From contig JAIYAZ010000167.1 in assembly GCA_027488755.1 (NCBI GenBank), positions 1 through 64,000 of the forward strand: DNA of 64,000 bases. Reading direction: 5' to 3'. Made by a program: the position numbers and the translations under genes. Positions 1 through 10,520 of the stretch are shown one piece after another (the first letter of the stretch is position 1; each line of letters starts with the position of its first letter). The stretch is from Verrucomicrobiaceae bacterium. GTDB taxonomy: Bacteria; Verrucomicrobiota; Verrucomicrobiia; Chthoniobacterales; JAATET01. The notes under the pieces were generated by a model. That model did not search any database, was not told where the DNA came from, and saw nothing but the letters and a program-made list of their open reading frames with translations.

Positions 1-68
1 CCAGTTGCACGCGAAGACGCTTTTCAGGCCCCCGGGGTGGGTCAAGCGTAAACGGGAAAATCCCGCGA

Positions 69-1115
69 CTACCGGGAGCGGAAAAGCCGGCGCAGGAATT
101 CGTCGTCGCGGAAATTCGCGCCGTTGCCGAAGCGGACGACGACGAGCTGGCGGGAGGGAACGACGTAGCATCGCAGGCCGCCGGAGCCGACCAGGGCGAA
201 CAGGTCGGGTGGAGCGGCGGGGGCGAGGCAGGAAGCGCGCCAGGCGGCGGGCGGGCGATCGGCCCCGAGGGTGCCCTCAATGGAGAGCGCGTCGGCGGAG
301 GGGGCGTTCGCGTTGAGCCAGAAGCCGAGGCCATACATGGAATTCGCCTCCGAGCCGCGGAGGGCGGCGTCGATGGCGGCGGCGGGCAGCACGGGAAGGA
401 TCCAGACCCGACCGCGCCGGAGGAGAAATTCCCCCACCGCGGCAAGGTCGCGCGCGCTAAGGATGGCCCCGGCGGAGAAGAACGGCCGCCCCTTGCGGTC
501 GCGGCGCCAATCGGCCGGGCGGACGTGGATCGGCGCAAGCACGCGGGCCTGCAGGTAGGCCACGGGGTCCTGCCCGCGCGGGAGGAGCTTGCGGCGGAGG
601 ATTTCGGCGAGCAGCTCGTAGTTACCCGGGGCGTAGTCGAAGCGGGTGCCGGGTGGATTCACGAGCGGGAGGGCGAGGGCGAAGCGGGTTTTGTCGGCCC
701 GGCCGCGGGGGCCGTAGATCGCGTCGTAACCGGGGGCGAGTCCGGAGGTCTGGCTCAGGAGCTCGCGGAGCGTGATTTTTGCGCGGGCGTCGCGCCATTC
801 GGTGAGGGTGCGTCCGGCCGGCTCGTCGAGGCGCAGGAGGCCGTCGCTTTGGGCCGCGAGGAACGCGAGGGCCACGAGACTCTTGGTGATACTGAGGACG
901 GGGCGGGGCTGATCGACCGAGTCGCCGCGGGCGGAGGATTCCCGCAGGGTGCGTCCATACTGGCGCACGAGAAGAACCTGGCCGCCCTGCTCGCAGGAAT
1001 ACCGCTCGGCTGCGGCGAGCGCGGCGGGAGGAAGTCGCAGGGCCGCGCCGGATTCCATGCCGGCGGCGCGGCTGGCCGCCAGCGCGAGGGCAAGGGCGGC
1101 GGCGCGGAATCTCAC
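69..1115 (-). CDS. Serine hydrolase, beta-lactamase/penicillin-binding-like family
   Basis: 348 aa; signal-like N-terminus; SxxK motif (SITK); LRELLSQTSGL block typical of class C beta-lactamase-like hydrolases. Confidence 0.8.
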   Translation of the reverse strand: MRFRAAALALALAASRAAGMESGAALRLPPAALAAAERYSCEQGGQVLLVRQYGRTLRESSARGDSVDQPRPVLSITKSLVALAFLAAQSDGLLRLDEPAGRTLTEWRDARAKITLRELLSQTSGLAPGYDAIYGPRGRADKTRFALALPLVNPPGTRFDYAPGNYELLAEILRRKLLPRGQDPVAYLQARVLAPIHVRPADWRRDRKGRPFFSAGAILSARDLAAVGEFLLRRGRVWILPVLPAAAIDAALRGSEANSMYGLGFWLNANAPSADALSIEGTLGADRPPAAWRASCLAPAAPPDLFALVGSGGLRCYVVPSRQLVVVRFGNGANFRDDEFLRRLFRSR

Positions 1116-2113
1116 CGGTCGGCTTCGGGTTTCGGCGGCCGGTCGAGCAGGCCGGCCATGGCCTTGCGCGGGGATTTACCCTCGTGGAGGACGGCGTAGA
1201 TTTCGGCGATGATCGGGGCCTCGACGCCGAGCCGCTGCGCGCACTCCCAGGCGCTGCGGGCGGTGGGCACGCCCTCCGCGACGGTGCGGGTCGAGGCGAG
1301 GATGGCGTCGGTGGTTTCGCCGCGCCCGAGGCGTTCGCCGAAGGACCGGTTCCGGCTGTGCCGGCTGAAGCAGGTGACCATGAGGTCGCCGATGCCGCTG
1401 AGGCCCGCGAAGGTCTCGCGGCGGCCGCCGAGCGCACCGCCGAGGCGGGTCATCTCGGCGAGGGCGCGGGTGACGAGGGCGGCCTTGGCGTTATCACCCA
1501 TGCCGAGGCCGTCGGAGGCGCCGGCGGCGATGGCAAAGACATTCTTGAGCGCGCCGCCGAGCTGGATGCCGTCGACATCCTCGCTCGTGTAGGCGCGGAA
1601 GGCCTGGGCGGAAAACACCTCCTGCAGCTCGGGGAGGATCTCCGGGTGGCGCGATCCGATCACGCCGGCGGCGGGCACCCGGCGCGCGATTTCGGCGGCG
1701 AGGTTCGGACCCGAAAGCACGGCGAGGCGCCGCTCGGGCAGGCAGGAGGCGAGCACCTGGGTCATCAGCAACCCGGTCCCGACCTCGATGCCCTTCGTGC
1801 AGGAAACGAGCACGGCATCCTCGCGCACGTCGGCGGCGGCGAGCTGGGTGGCCACATCCCGGAACGCGCGGGACGGAAGGACGAGGACGAGGAGGTCGGC
1901 GGACGCGGCGGCGGCGAGGTCGTTGGTGACGACGACGTTTTCCGGGAGACGGACGCCGGGAAGGTAGTCGGCGTTTTCGCGGGTGGTGGCGAGCTGCGCG
2001 GCGAGTTCCGGGCGATGGGCCCAGAGCGTGACCGAGGCGCGGTTGCCGGCCAGGAGGGCGGCGAGGGCCGTGCCCCAGCCGCCGGCGCCGATGACGCTGA
2101 TGTGATCAAACAT
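1112..2113 (-). CDS. gpsA: NAD(P)H-dependent glycerol-3-phosphate dehydrogenase
   Basis: Start at MFDHISVIGAGGWGTALAALLA (Rossmann GAGGWGTALA), GGALKNVFAIAAG, GIGDLMVTC; next to plsY. Confidence 0.95.
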   Translation of the reverse strand: MFDHISVIGAGGWGTALAALLAGNRASVTLWAHRPELAAQLATTRENADYLPGVRLPENVVVTNDLAAAASADLLVLVLPSRAFRDVATQLAAADVREDAVLVSCTKGIEVGTGLLMTQVLASCLPERRLAVLSGPNLAAEIARRVPAAGVIGSRHPEILPELQEVFSAQAFRAYTSEDVDGIQLGGALKNVFAIAAGASDGLGMGDNAKAALVTRALAEMTRLGGALGGRRETFAGLSGIGDLMVTCFSRHSRNRSFGERLGRGETTDAILASTRTVAEGVPTARSAWECAQRLGVEAPIIAEIYAVLHEGKSPRKAMAGLLDRPPKPEADR

Positions 2114-2121
2114 GGGGAGAA

Positions 2122-2748
2122 TCAGGGTTTGGAACGCTTGGCAAAACGGGGCTCCGTGCCGGCGAGAAGCCGACCGATGTTCGCGCGGTGGAGCCAGACC
2201 ACGAGAATCGCCATGCCGCCACCGATGACGGCGAGCAGCAGTTCCCCGCCGCGGAAGGCCCAGAGCGCGACGAGCGTGAGGGACAGCGTGAAGGTCGCGC
2301 CGAGGGAGGCGACGGAAACGATGCGCGTGGCGAAAAACAGGAGCCCCCAGACCGAGATCGACAGGACGAAGACAATCGGGGGAAACAACGCGAGCGCGAT
2401 GCCGCCGGAGGTGGCGATGCCCTTGCCGCCCTTGAAGCCGAGCCAGACGGGAAAGGTGTGGCCGAGGAGCACGGCGAGCGCGGCGACGACGCCGGCGACG
2501 GTGGGGTCGAGCCCGGCGGCCGGGGCGGCGGCAAAGCGGGCGAGGAGGACGGCGAGGGCGCCCTTGCCGATATCGAGGGCAAAGCAGAGGTAGCCCCATT
2601 TTTTGCCGAGGACGCGGAGGGCGTTCGTGGCGCCGATGTTGCCGCTGCCTTCGCGCCGCAGATCGACGCCGCACGCGCGGCCGATCACGAAGCCGCTCGG
2701 AAACGAGCCGATCAGATAGGCGCCGAGCGCCACGAACAACCAGAACAT
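2122..2748 (-). CDS. plsY: Glycerol-3-phosphate acyltransferase PlsY
   Basis: 208 aa multi-TM; GSFPSGFVIGRACGVDLRREGSGNIGATNALRVLG is the PlsY signature. Confidence 0.95.
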   Translation of the reverse strand: MFWLFVALGAYLIGSFPSGFVIGRACGVDLRREGSGNIGATNALRVLGKKWGYLCFALDIGKGALAVLLARFAAAPAAGLDPTVAGVVAALAVLLGHTFPVWLGFKGGKGIATSGGIALALFPPIVFVLSISVWGLLFFATRIVSVASLGATFTLSLTLVALWAFRGGELLLAVIGGGMAILVVWLHRANIGRLLAGTEPRFAKRSKP

Positions 2749-2822
2749 GGGGACATTTCCCCGAGGCCGGCCCGGCGCGACAAGAACTTTCGCGACGCGG
2801 GTTCCCGGCTTACCTTCCCGGC

Positions 2823-3314
2823 ATGTCCGACGCCTCTCGCCCTTTGCCCGCGACCGTGACCGTCCGCCTGCCCGATGCGGAGGGCAATCCGGGGCCGCCC
2901 GAGGCCGTGCCCGCGGTGCAGAAATCCGATGCCGAGTGGCGCGCCGAGCTTGACCCGGACGCCTACCGGGTGTTGCGCGCCGCCGCGACGGAGCGGCCGT
3001 TTTGCGGCCGGTTGCTCGACCAGAAATCGCCGGGCCTCTACGTGTGCGCAGGCTGCGGGCTGCCGCTCTTCACGTCGCGGCACAAGTTCGAGTCCGGCAC
3101 GGGCTGGCCGAGTTTTTTCGCGCCGTTCGCGCCGGAGAACGTCGCCGAGGACCGCGATGAAAGCCACGGCATGGTGCGCACGGAGATCCATTGCGCGCGG
3201 TGCGGCGGGCATCTCGGCCACGTGTTTGACGACGGCCCGCGCCCCACGGGACTGCGTTACTGCCTAAACTCGGTGTCGCTGGAATTCCGGCCGTTTTCTG
3301 GAAGCCGCACGTAG
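2823..3314 (+). CDS. msrB: Peptide-methionine (R)-S-oxide reductase MsrB
   Basis: [46 protein letters not shown]. Confidence 0.94.
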   Translation: MSDASRPLPATVTVRLPDAEGNPGPPEAVPAVQKSDAEWRAELDPDAYRVLRAAATERPFCGRLLDQKSPGLYVCAGCGLPLFTSRHKFESGTGWPSFFAPFAPENVAEDRDESHGMVRTEIHCARCGGHLGHVFDDGPRPTGLRYCLNSVSLEFRPFSGSRT

Positions 3315-3751
3315 CGCCGGATCTCGTAACCGTCGCCGCGTTCGAGGCATTCCGCGACGGCGAAGTCCTGCTCGAAGGGCGGGAAAAACGTGTCCGCGAC
3401 GGGATCGAGATCCACCCGCGTGAGCAGGAGCTCGGTGCAGCGGGGAAGCAGCGCGCGGTAGATTTCGGCGCCGCCGATGACGTAGAGCCGGCGGCCGTCG
3501 GCGGGCTCGGTGATGGCGTCAAACCCGGCGATCACCTTCACGCCGGGCAAGAAGATTTCGGAGCGGGAGAGGACGACATTTTCTCGGCCGGGCAGAGGTT
3601 TGCCGAGCGAGTCGAAGGTCTTTCGGCCCATGAGGATGACGTGGCCGAGCGTGGTGCGTTTGAAAAATTTGAGGTCCGCCGGCAGGTGCCAGGGGATGCG
3701 GCCCTCGCAGCCGATGGCCCGGTTGCGCGCCATGGCGGCGATGGCGATCAT
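3257..3751 (-). CDS. folA: Dihydrofolate reductase
   Basis: [62 protein letters not shown]. Confidence 0.95.
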   Translation of the reverse strand: MIAIAAMARNRAIGCEGRIPWHLPADLKFFKRTTLGHVILMGRKTFDSLGKPLPGRENVVLSRSEIFLPGVKVIAGFDAITEPADGRRLYVIGGAEIYRALLPRCTELLLTRVDLDPVADTFFPPFEQDFAVAECLERGDGYEIRRYVRLPENGRNSSDTEFRQ

Positions 3752-4542
3752 ACGGCGATGGGGGCCTTGATGGCGGGATGGGGATCGTAACCCTCGAGGG
3801 TGAAATCCTCGAACCGGAAGGCGTGGATGTCGGTGACCTCCTGATTCAGCCGCATGCGGGGCAGCGGGCGGATGTCGCGGGCGAGTTGTTCGCGGGCGAG
3901 ATCGAGGTGGTTCGTGTAGAGGTGGAGGTCGCCGAAGGTGTGGACGAAGTCGCCCGGCCGCAGCCCGCAGACCTGCGCGACCATGAGCGTGAGGAGCGCG
4001 TAGGAGGCGATGTTAAAGGGCACGCCGAGAAAGAGGTCGGCGCTCCGCTGGTAGAGCTGGCAGCTGAGTTCGCCGTCCTGCACGAAGAATTGAAAAAACG
4101 CGTGGCAGGGCGCGAGCGCCATGCGGTCGAGTTCCCCGGGGTTCCACGCGCTCACCACGAGGCGGCGGCTGTCGGGCGTGCGGCGGATTTGCGCGATGAC
4201 GTCGTCGATCTGGTTCAGCGAGCGGCCGTCGGGCGTGCGCCAGTCGCACCATTGCGCGCCGTAGATGCGGCCGAGGTCGCCGTGGGCGTCGGCCCATTCG
4301 TCCCAGATGGTGACCTTGTTGGCGTGGAGGTAGGCGACGTTGGTGTCCCCGCGCAGGAACCAGAGCAACTCGTGGATGATCGAGCGCAGGTGAAGTTTCT
4401 TGGTGGTGACGAGGGGAAATGTCTCGCGCAGCGAAAAGCGCTCCTGCGCGCCGAAGACGGACAACGTGCCGGTGCCGGTGCGGTCGGTTTTGGGCCGGCC
4501 CTGTTCGAGCACCAGGCGGAGAAGGCGGTGGTATTGGTCCAT
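3748..4542 (-). CDS. thyA: Thymidylate synthase
   Basis: 264 aa; [42 protein letters not shown]; 4-bp overlap with folA. Confidence 0.97.
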   Translation of the reverse strand: MDQYHRLLRLVLEQGRPKTDRTGTGTLSVFGAQERFSLRETFPLVTTKKLHLRSIIHELLWFLRGDTNVAYLHANKVTIWDEWADAHGDLGRIYGAQWCDWRTPDGRSLNQIDDVIAQIRRTPDSRRLVVSAWNPGELDRMALAPCHAFFQFFVQDGELSCQLYQRSADLFLGVPFNIASYALLTLMVAQVCGLRPGDFVHTFGDLHLYTNHLDLAREQLARDIRPLPRMRLNQEVTDIHAFRFEDFTLEGYDPHPAIKAPIAV

Positions 4543-4598
4543 GGACAGTCGCGAAATTCTGAAATGCCCAATCGCGGAAAGGAAGCTAATCTCCCCCC

Positions 4599-5495
4599 AT
4601 GCTCGAAATCACGATCCTGGCCAGCGGCAGCGCGGGAAACGCCGCGCTCGTCCGGGCCGGGGAAACCCGCATCCTGCTCGACGCGGGTCTGAGCGCGCGG
4701 CGCCTTGAGGAACGCCTGGCCCGCTGCGGCACGATGCTGTCCCGTCTCGATGCGATTGTTCTCACCCACGAACACGGCGACCACACGCAGGCCGTGCGCT
4801 CGCTTTGGTCGCGGTGCGACGTGCCGATTTACGCCAACCGCATGACCGCCGCCGCGCTCGAGGCCGGGCCGATGGCGGGCTGTCGCCTCTGGCGTTTCTT
4901 CGGGGCCGGCCAGGCGTTCGCGATTGGCGGAATCACGCTGGAGGCGTTTTCCGTGCCGCATGACGCCGCGGATCCGGTGGGTTTCCTCGTGCGGTCGGGC
5001 GACGCGACATTCGGGCTGTTGACCGATCTCGGCCACGCTCCGCCGGGCGTGATTGACCGCGTGCGCGAAGCCGACGCGCTGCTCATCGAAGCGAACTACG
5101 ACGACGACCTTCTCCAGCGCGACACGCGCCGGCCGTGGTCGGTCAAGCAACGCATCAGCTCCCGCCACGGCCATCTGTCGAACGCCGCCGCCGCCGAGGT
5201 CCTCGCCACGCTTTGCGACGGCCCGCTTTCCCGCGTGTTCCTCGGCCACCTCAGCCGCGACTGCAACACCGCCGATCTCGCCCTCACCGCCGCCCGCGAG
5301 CCGTTCAAGCGCACGGGCCGGCCGGAGGCCTCCGTGATTTGTGCGGGCCAGGACGAGCCCACCCCCACCCTGCGGCTCGGTTCACCCGCGCGTCGCGAAG
5401 TGGTGGAAGAGGTAGGCCCAGTTGGCCAGCAGCAGGACCACCAACCCCACGCGCAGGGCGATTTTTTCGCGTTTCTCCAGGCCGGCCAGCCGTAG
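4599..5495 (+). CDS. MBL-fold metallohydrolase (YycJ/WalJ-like)
   Basis: [27 protein letters not shown]; the last ~38 residues lie antisense to the neighbouring DUF2752 gene. Confidence 0.85.
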   Translation: MLEITILASGSAGNAALVRAGETRILLDAGLSARRLEERLARCGTMLSRLDAIVLTHEHGDHTQAVRSLWSRCDVPIYANRMTAAALEAGPMAGCRLWRFFGAGQAFAIGGITLEAFSVPHDAADPVGFLVRSGDATFGLLTDLGHAPPGVIDRVREADALLIEANYDDDLLQRDTRRPWSVKQRISSRHGHLSNAAAAEVLATLCDGPLSRVFLGHLSRDCNTADLALTAAREPFKRTGRPEASVICAGQDEPTPTLRLGSPARREVVEEVGPVGQQQDHQPHAQGDFFAFLQAGQP

Positions 5496-5807
5496 CCGGG
5501 GCAACCGGAAGAGGGTCACCACCGCCGCGTAGACGGCGAAGATACCCGCCACCACCAGCCCCGCAAAAACGAGCGGATTCCACGCCAGCGCCTCGGTCCA
5601 GCGGCCGGCCAGGAGGTTTTGCGCGCACCGGGTGCCGCCGCAGGTCACGCAGGGCCAGCCCGTCACGGCGTGAAACACGCAGCGGGGCGTGGGCAGGTGC
5701 AGGGTGAACCAGAGGGCAGCGAGCAGCGTCGCGCCGGCGAGCACCGCGAGGAGCAGCAACTCCGGGTCGCGCCCCGCGCCGGCCGGCCGCTGCCATTCCA
5801 GCCGCAT
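5382..5807 (-). CDS. DUF2752-like membrane protein
   Basis: 141 aa; CVFHAVTGWPCVTCGGTRCAQNLLAGRWTEALAWNPLVFAG resembles the DUF2752 core (Cx2Gx..R...NPL). Confidence 0.75.
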   Translation of the reverse strand: MRLEWQRPAGAGRDPELLLLAVLAGATLLAALWFTLHLPTPRCVFHAVTGWPCVTCGGTRCAQNLLAGRWTEALAWNPLVFAGLVVAGIFAVYAAVVTLFRLPRLRLAGLEKREKIALRVGLVVLLLANWAYLFHHFATRG

Positions 5808-5808
5808 G

Positions 5809-6678
5809 CTACTTCATGCCCTGCAGGATCGAGGGCATCGCCGCCCCGAACACGAAAATGCCGATGCCCAGCGCGAGGCCGCAGCACACCATCAGCGGGA
5901 GCAACACGGCGACGGCGGCCTTGCCGGTCGTGATGCCATGCACCTCGCGCAGGCCGATGATGATTGCGTAAAGATTCCAGACCGACTGCACGAGACCGCC
6001 GCAGAAGGGAATGAGCAGCATCACCGACGTGGCCCCGTTCGCGTAGCAGACGACGCGAAAGGTGACCTCGAAGGACTTCGGGGCGACCCCGATCAGCATC
6101 AGGCACACGTGAAAAATTCCCGCGCTGATGAACGCCCCCACGGTCAGGAGCACCGGGATCAGCACAAAGACGACGCCGTAAATTCCCAGCGTGAAGGCCG
6201 GTTCGGTGGAATCCGCCGGGCGCTGCGCCGCCAGCTCCATGACCGCCTGGTAAACCAGCGAGACCGCCGTGGTCACCGAGCCGACGAGCAGCAAAAACAG
6301 CAGCGGGCGCAGGTAATTGCCGTCCACCGGCACGCCGGAGAACGCGGTTTGCGGCGCGGCGAGGACTTCGCGCACCGTGTCCGACGCCCGGGCAAACCAG
6401 CCGCCCTCGCGTTCCCACGCGGGCGTGACGCCGGCCGGGGCCGCGGCGCCGGTAAGCACCTCGGAGCCGGGAGCCAGGATCGGCGCCGGGGTCAGCTCGG
6501 CCTCCGGCTCGGGCTCCGGCAGGTCGGTGAACGTGGAGAGCGGCTGCCACGTTTCCATGCCCTCCCGCCACGCAAGATCGGTCGGCAGAAACCGGCCGCT
6601 GCGCAGCCCGACCGCGACCTCCTCGGGCGAGAATTGACCAAGGTTCTGGCGGTTGCGGTTGAGGTGAATCCGGCTCAT
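5809..6678 (-). CDS. GYF_2 (DUF4339) plus Yip1-like membrane protein
   Basis: MSRIHLNRNRQNLGQFSPEEVAVGLRSGRFLPTDLAWREGMETWQPL (GYF_2-like), then a multi-TM Yip1-like region. Confidence 0.75.
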   Translation of the reverse strand: MSRIHLNRNRQNLGQFSPEEVAVGLRSGRFLPTDLAWREGMETWQPLSTFTDLPEPEPEAELTPAPILAPGSEVLTGAAAPAGVTPAWEREGGWFARASDTVREVLAAPQTAFSGVPVDGNYLRPLLFLLLVGSVTTAVSLVYQAVMELAAQRPADSTEPAFTLGIYGVVFVLIPVLLTVGAFISAGIFHVCLMLIGVAPKSFEVTFRVVCYANGATSVMLLIPFCGGLVQSVWNLYAIIIGLREVHGITTGKAAVAVLLPLMVCCGLALGIGIFVFGAAMPSILQGMK

Positions 6679-6755
6679 GCCCCCGGGCGTAACCAAAGCG
6701 CCCGGGCGGGTCAAACCTGATTGATCGCCCCCGCTTCCACCCGCATTCTTTTCCC

Positions 6756-7301
6756 ATGCCCACGATTGCGCCCGATTCCCTTCCCCCCGGCACCCCCGCC
6801 CCCGATTTTTCGCTCCCCGACGTCGTCTCCGGCCGGACGGTGACGCGCGCGGAATTCGCCGGCCGCCCTTTGCTGGTGATCTTCCTCTGCGCGCACTGCC
6901 CCTACGTGGTCCACGTGCGCGGCGCCCTGCGCGAGCTCGCCGCGGAATTCCCCGGCGTCGCCTTCGTCGGCATCTCCTCTAACGACGTCGTGCAATATCC
7001 CGCCGACAGCCCGGAAAACCTCCGCGCCTTTGCGCAGGAAAGCGGACTCACGTTTCCGTTCCTCTACGATGAGACGCAGGACGTCGCCCGCGCCTACACG
7101 GCCGCGTGCACGCCCGACTTTTTCCTCTTCGACGCGGAGCACCGCCTCGCCTACCGCGGCCGCCTCGACGACAGCACGCCGGGCAACGGCAAGCCGCTCA
7201 CCGGCGCCGACCTCCGCGCGGCGCTCGAAGCCGTGACCGCCAGCCGGCCCGTCCCCGCCGGCGAGCACCCCAGCCTGGGCTGCTCGATCAAGTGGAAGTA
7301 A
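6756..7301 (+). CDS. Thioredoxin-like/AhpC-TSA family redox protein
   Basis: GTPAPDFSLPDVVSGRTV...LLVIFLCAHCPYVVHV...FVGISSND. Confidence 0.88.
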   Translation: MPTIAPDSLPPGTPAPDFSLPDVVSGRTVTRAEFAGRPLLVIFLCAHCPYVVHVRGALRELAAEFPGVAFVGISSNDVVQYPADSPENLRAFAQESGLTFPFLYDETQDVARAYTAACTPDFFLFDAEHRLAYRGRLDDSTPGNGKPLTGADLRAALEAVTASRPVPAGEHPSLGCSIKWK

Positions 7302-7311
7302 CGGCGGGCGC

Positions 7312-8238
7312 CTACTGGCTCGCAAACAGCGAGCCGCCGCGCTGCAGGGCGGCCCATTGCATCATCCGGGCCGCATCGTCGAAGATGTAGCTGCTCTTGC
7401 TGCCGAGCTGAACGAGGATGAAGCTGCGATTCCCGAACGTCGCGCTCGTGATGAGACAGCGGCCGGCGGCGTTGGTGTAACCCGTCTTCATCCCGTCCAC
7501 CCCCGGAACGCGCCCGAGCAGCTTGTCGGTCGACTCCAGCAGGCGCGTGCGGCCGTCGGTGAACGCAAAGCGGTAATACGGCAGGCGGGTGCGCTCGCGA
7601 ATCTCCGGCACGCGATACACCCGCATCGCAATGCGGGCCATGTCGCGCGCCGTGGAATACTGCGGCGCGGGAAGGCCGTGGGGATTGAGGAAATGCGTGG
7701 AGGTCGCGCCGAGCTCGTAGGCGCGGGCGTTCATCATGCCGGCAAACGCATCCGGGCTGCCCGCCACGTCGCGTGCGAGCGCCGCCGCGGCGTCGTTGCA
7801 GCTCTTCACGAGCATGGCCGTAAGCAATTCCCCGCGCGGATACACCTGCCCGGGGCGCACCCCCAGCTTGGTCGGCTCCACGCCGGCATCCGCGGCGGTG
7901 ATTTGCACGGGATCGGCGAGCGAACCGTGCTCCACCACGAGCAGGGCGGTGAGGATTTTCTGCGTGCTCGCCACGGGGCGCGAGACGTCGGCGTTTTTCT
8001 GGAACAGCGTCTGGCCGCTCTGCGCGTCGATCAGGATGGCCGACTGCGCGTAAATGGACGGGGCCTCCAGGGGCCAGACGGGACCGGCGCTCACCGGCAC
8101 GGTCGCAACGGCCGCCGCCGGACGCGGGGCCGGCGCGGTTGCCGTGCCCGCCGCGGGTCGCTGTTCGGTCTCGATCACGCTGCAGCCGCCCGCCCCGACG
8201 GCCAGGACGAGCGCGGAGAAAAGAAGTCGGAAGTTCAT
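7312..8238 (-). CDS. D-alanyl-D-alanine carboxypeptidase (peptidase S11), lipoprotein-like
   Basis: Start MNFRLLFSALVLAVGAGGCS (lipobox); SVASTQKILTAL (SxxK), KSCNDAAAALA (SxN-like), DGMKTGYTNAAG (KTG). Confidence 0.92.
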   Translation of the reverse strand: MNFRLLFSALVLAVGAGGCSVIETEQRPAAGTATAPAPRPAAAVATVPVSAGPVWPLEAPSIYAQSAILIDAQSGQTLFQKNADVSRPVASTQKILTALLVVEHGSLADPVQITAADAGVEPTKLGVRPGQVYPRGELLTAMLVKSCNDAAAALARDVAGSPDAFAGMMNARAYELGATSTHFLNPHGLPAPQYSTARDMARIAMRVYRVPEIRERTRLPYYRFAFTDGRTRLLESTDKLLGRVPGVDGMKTGYTNAAGRCLITSATFGNRSFILVQLGSKSSYIFDDAARMMQWAALQRGGSLFASQ

Positions 8239-8359
8239 CACCGCCCCGCGTTGTAAGGATGCACCTCCGCCGGGCCAATCAAAAACCACCCGCCCGCCCC
8301 GCCTCCCGGCGGCGGATTCGCTCGCCCGCCACGCCCGCTTGCGCTTTGCTGGCACGCTC

Positions 8360-9052
8360 ATGGCCTCGCCGGAACCACCGTCGCCCCGCCCCTGGCTGCT
8401 CGTCGCGCTCGTGCTCGCCGGGGTGATCCTCATCGCCGTCGCGTTCAGCCTCGACGGCTGGAGTCGCGCGCAGATTCTTGCCGCGCAGGGCCCCGGATGG
8501 AAAAAAACCTCCGAGGCCGCGCTCCATGGGGCCATCAGCCGCTACGGCGACTGGCCCTGGCTCATGCTCTTTGGCGCGGCGGGCTGGCTCCTGGCCTGGC
8601 GCCTCCGCCGGCGCGACTGGCAGCGCATCCTCATCACCGCCATGGTCGCTTCGACCATCGCCGGTATCCTGGCCAACAGCCTCCGCCTCACCACGGGCCG
8701 CACGCGTCCCCGTGAGAGCCCCAAGATCGAGCAGGGCTGGTATGGCCCGTATCACGACGGCAAAATCACGATCGGGAACTCCAAGTTCAACTCGTTCCCC
8801 TCCGGCCACACCGCCACGGCAGTCGGCTTCGCGGGCGTGATTCTCCTCGCCCGTCCCCGCGTCGGACTTCTCGCGCTGCTCGGGGCCCTCGCCATCGCGT
8901 GGTCGCGCATGGCGCTGGGAGCCCATCACCTTTCCGATGTCGTGGTCGCCAGCCTGTTGGCCTTCGTCACCGCGGCGCTGTGCTGGCGCGCCGCGCGGCG
9001 CCACGGCGACCGACTGGAGGCCTGGGTCATCAACCGCATTCGCCGGCGGTGA
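8360..9052 (+). CDS. PAP2-family phosphatase
   Basis: KFNSFPSGHTATAVGFA and SRMALGAHHLSDVV phosphatase motifs; multi-TM. Confidence 0.9.
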   Translation: MASPEPPSPRPWLLVALVLAGVILIAVAFSLDGWSRAQILAAQGPGWKKTSEAALHGAISRYGDWPWLMLFGAAGWLLAWRLRRRDWQRILITAMVASTIAGILANSLRLTTGRTRPRESPKIEQGWYGPYHDGKITIGNSKFNSFPSGHTATAVGFAGVILLARPRVGLLALLGALAIAWSRMALGAHHLSDVVVASLLAFVTAALCWRAARRHGDRLEAWVINRIRRR

Positions 9053-9057
9053 GTCCC

Positions 9058-10509
9058 ATGGCCGGCCGGCTGGCGCGGTTGCCGGAAAGCCGCGGCTTCT
9101 TTCACGGGCTCATCGCGTTTCTGGTGCTCCTGTTCGTCGCGAGCAACCTGCCGTGGCACCTGGACAACTACGACCAGGCCAAGCAGGCCTACGTCGCCCA
9201 CGAAATCCTCAAGACCGGCGAGCTCTGGTTTCAGCACACCCCGCAGGGCCGCTCCGCCTCCAAGCCGCCGCTCATGGGCTGGATCTCCGCGGCCTTCCAG
9301 ACGCTGGGGGTGCCGCCCGACTTCGCGTGGCGGCTGCCCTCCCTGCTCGCCGCGCTGGCCGTGCTCGCGCTGCTCGTGCGCGAAGGTTACGCGACGCTCG
9401 GGCAGGCCGGCGCAACCCTTGCCGCCGCCGCTTTCGGGCTCAACCTGCTCACCCCGCGCATCGCCACGCTGGTGCGCACCGACATGCTGCTCGGCGGCCT
9501 CATCTTCGCGATCGGTTGGATGATCTACCGCAAACTCCGGGCCGCCACGCCGTGGACGACCCGCGAGCGCGGAATCGTCTTCGCGCTGATGACCGCCGCG
9601 CTCTTCACCAAGGGCCCCGTCATCTACGCCTTCCTCCTGCCCGGGCTGGTGGCCTTCGCGCTGCTCGAACGCGACGCCGCCACCCGCCGCCTCGTCTGGA
9701 GCGGCTGGTGGACCTGGGTGGGACCGCTCGCCCTCTTCCTCGCCTGGGGTGCGACCGGCCTGCTCACCAACGCGGATTTCTACCGCGACGTGGTCGAGCG
9801 CGAACTCCTCTCCCGTTTTCAGGAGGGAGTCCGCGACGACGAACGCCCGCAGCCGGTCTGGTTTTATTTCCCGCACCTGCTGCACAAGTTCGCGCCGTGG
9901 AGCCTCGCCCTGCCGGCGCTTGCGCTCGCCGTGCCCGCCGTGCGCCGCGGCCTCTGGGCGAAACCCCAAACCCGCTGGCTCATCCTCTGGGCCCTCGGCG
10001 GACTGCTGCTGATGACCTTTGTGCCGGCCAAGCGCGTGGATCGGATTTACCCCATCGTGCCTCCGCTCTGTCTGCTCTTCGTCGAAGCTGCGACCCTCGT
10101 CTGGGCCGAACGGCGGTGGCGGGCCGCCGCGGGCGGAGCGGTCCTCGCGGCGCTCGCGTTTGCGGGCGGTTATTTTGCCGGCCTAGTCCCGCTGAGCATT
10201 CAGGAACGGACCCCGGCCCTCGTGGAATTCGCGGCGCGCGCGCGGGAAATCGCCCGGGAGCACGACATCGCGACCATCACCCTGCCCCGCGCCCGCGACG
10301 AAGGCCTGCTGCTTTACCTCGACGTCCCGCGCTTCGCGGACCGCGGCGACGCCTTCGCCGCATGGAAGCGCGGGGACCGCATGGCCCTCGTGCTCTCCGA
10401 GCGCAACGCGGCGAATTTCCACGCTGCGGTCGGCCCGGTGCCGCCCGCCCTCGACTCGGGCGAGCTGCGCGGCAAAAACGAACGCCGCTACCTGCTTTTC
10501 GTGCGGTAG
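9058..10509 (+). CDS. Glycosyltransferase family 39 (ArnT/PMT-like) membrane protein
   Basis: DNYDQAKQAYVAHEILKTGELWFQHTPQGRSASKPPLMGWISA; multi-TM. Confidence 0.85.
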   Translation: MAGRLARLPESRGFFHGLIAFLVLLFVASNLPWHLDNYDQAKQAYVAHEILKTGELWFQHTPQGRSASKPPLMGWISAAFQTLGVPPDFAWRLPSLLAALAVLALLVREGYATLGQAGATLAAAAFGLNLLTPRIATLVRTDMLLGGLIFAIGWMIYRKLRAATPWTTRERGIVFALMTAALFTKGPVIYAFLLPGLVAFALLERDAATRRLVWSGWWTWVGPLALFLAWGATGLLTNADFYRDVVERELLSRFQEGVRDDERPQPVWFYFPHLLHKFAPWSLALPALALAVPAVRRGLWAKPQTRWLILWALGGLLLMTFVPAKRVDRIYPIVPPLCLLFVEAATLVWAERRWRAAAGGAVLAALAFAGGYFAGLVPLSIQERTPALVEFAARAREIAREHDIATITLPRARDEGLLLYLDVPRFADRGDAFAAWKRGDRMALVLSERNAANFHAAVGPVPPALDSGELRGKNERRYLLFVR

Positions 10510-10520
10510 CCCCGCGGGCC

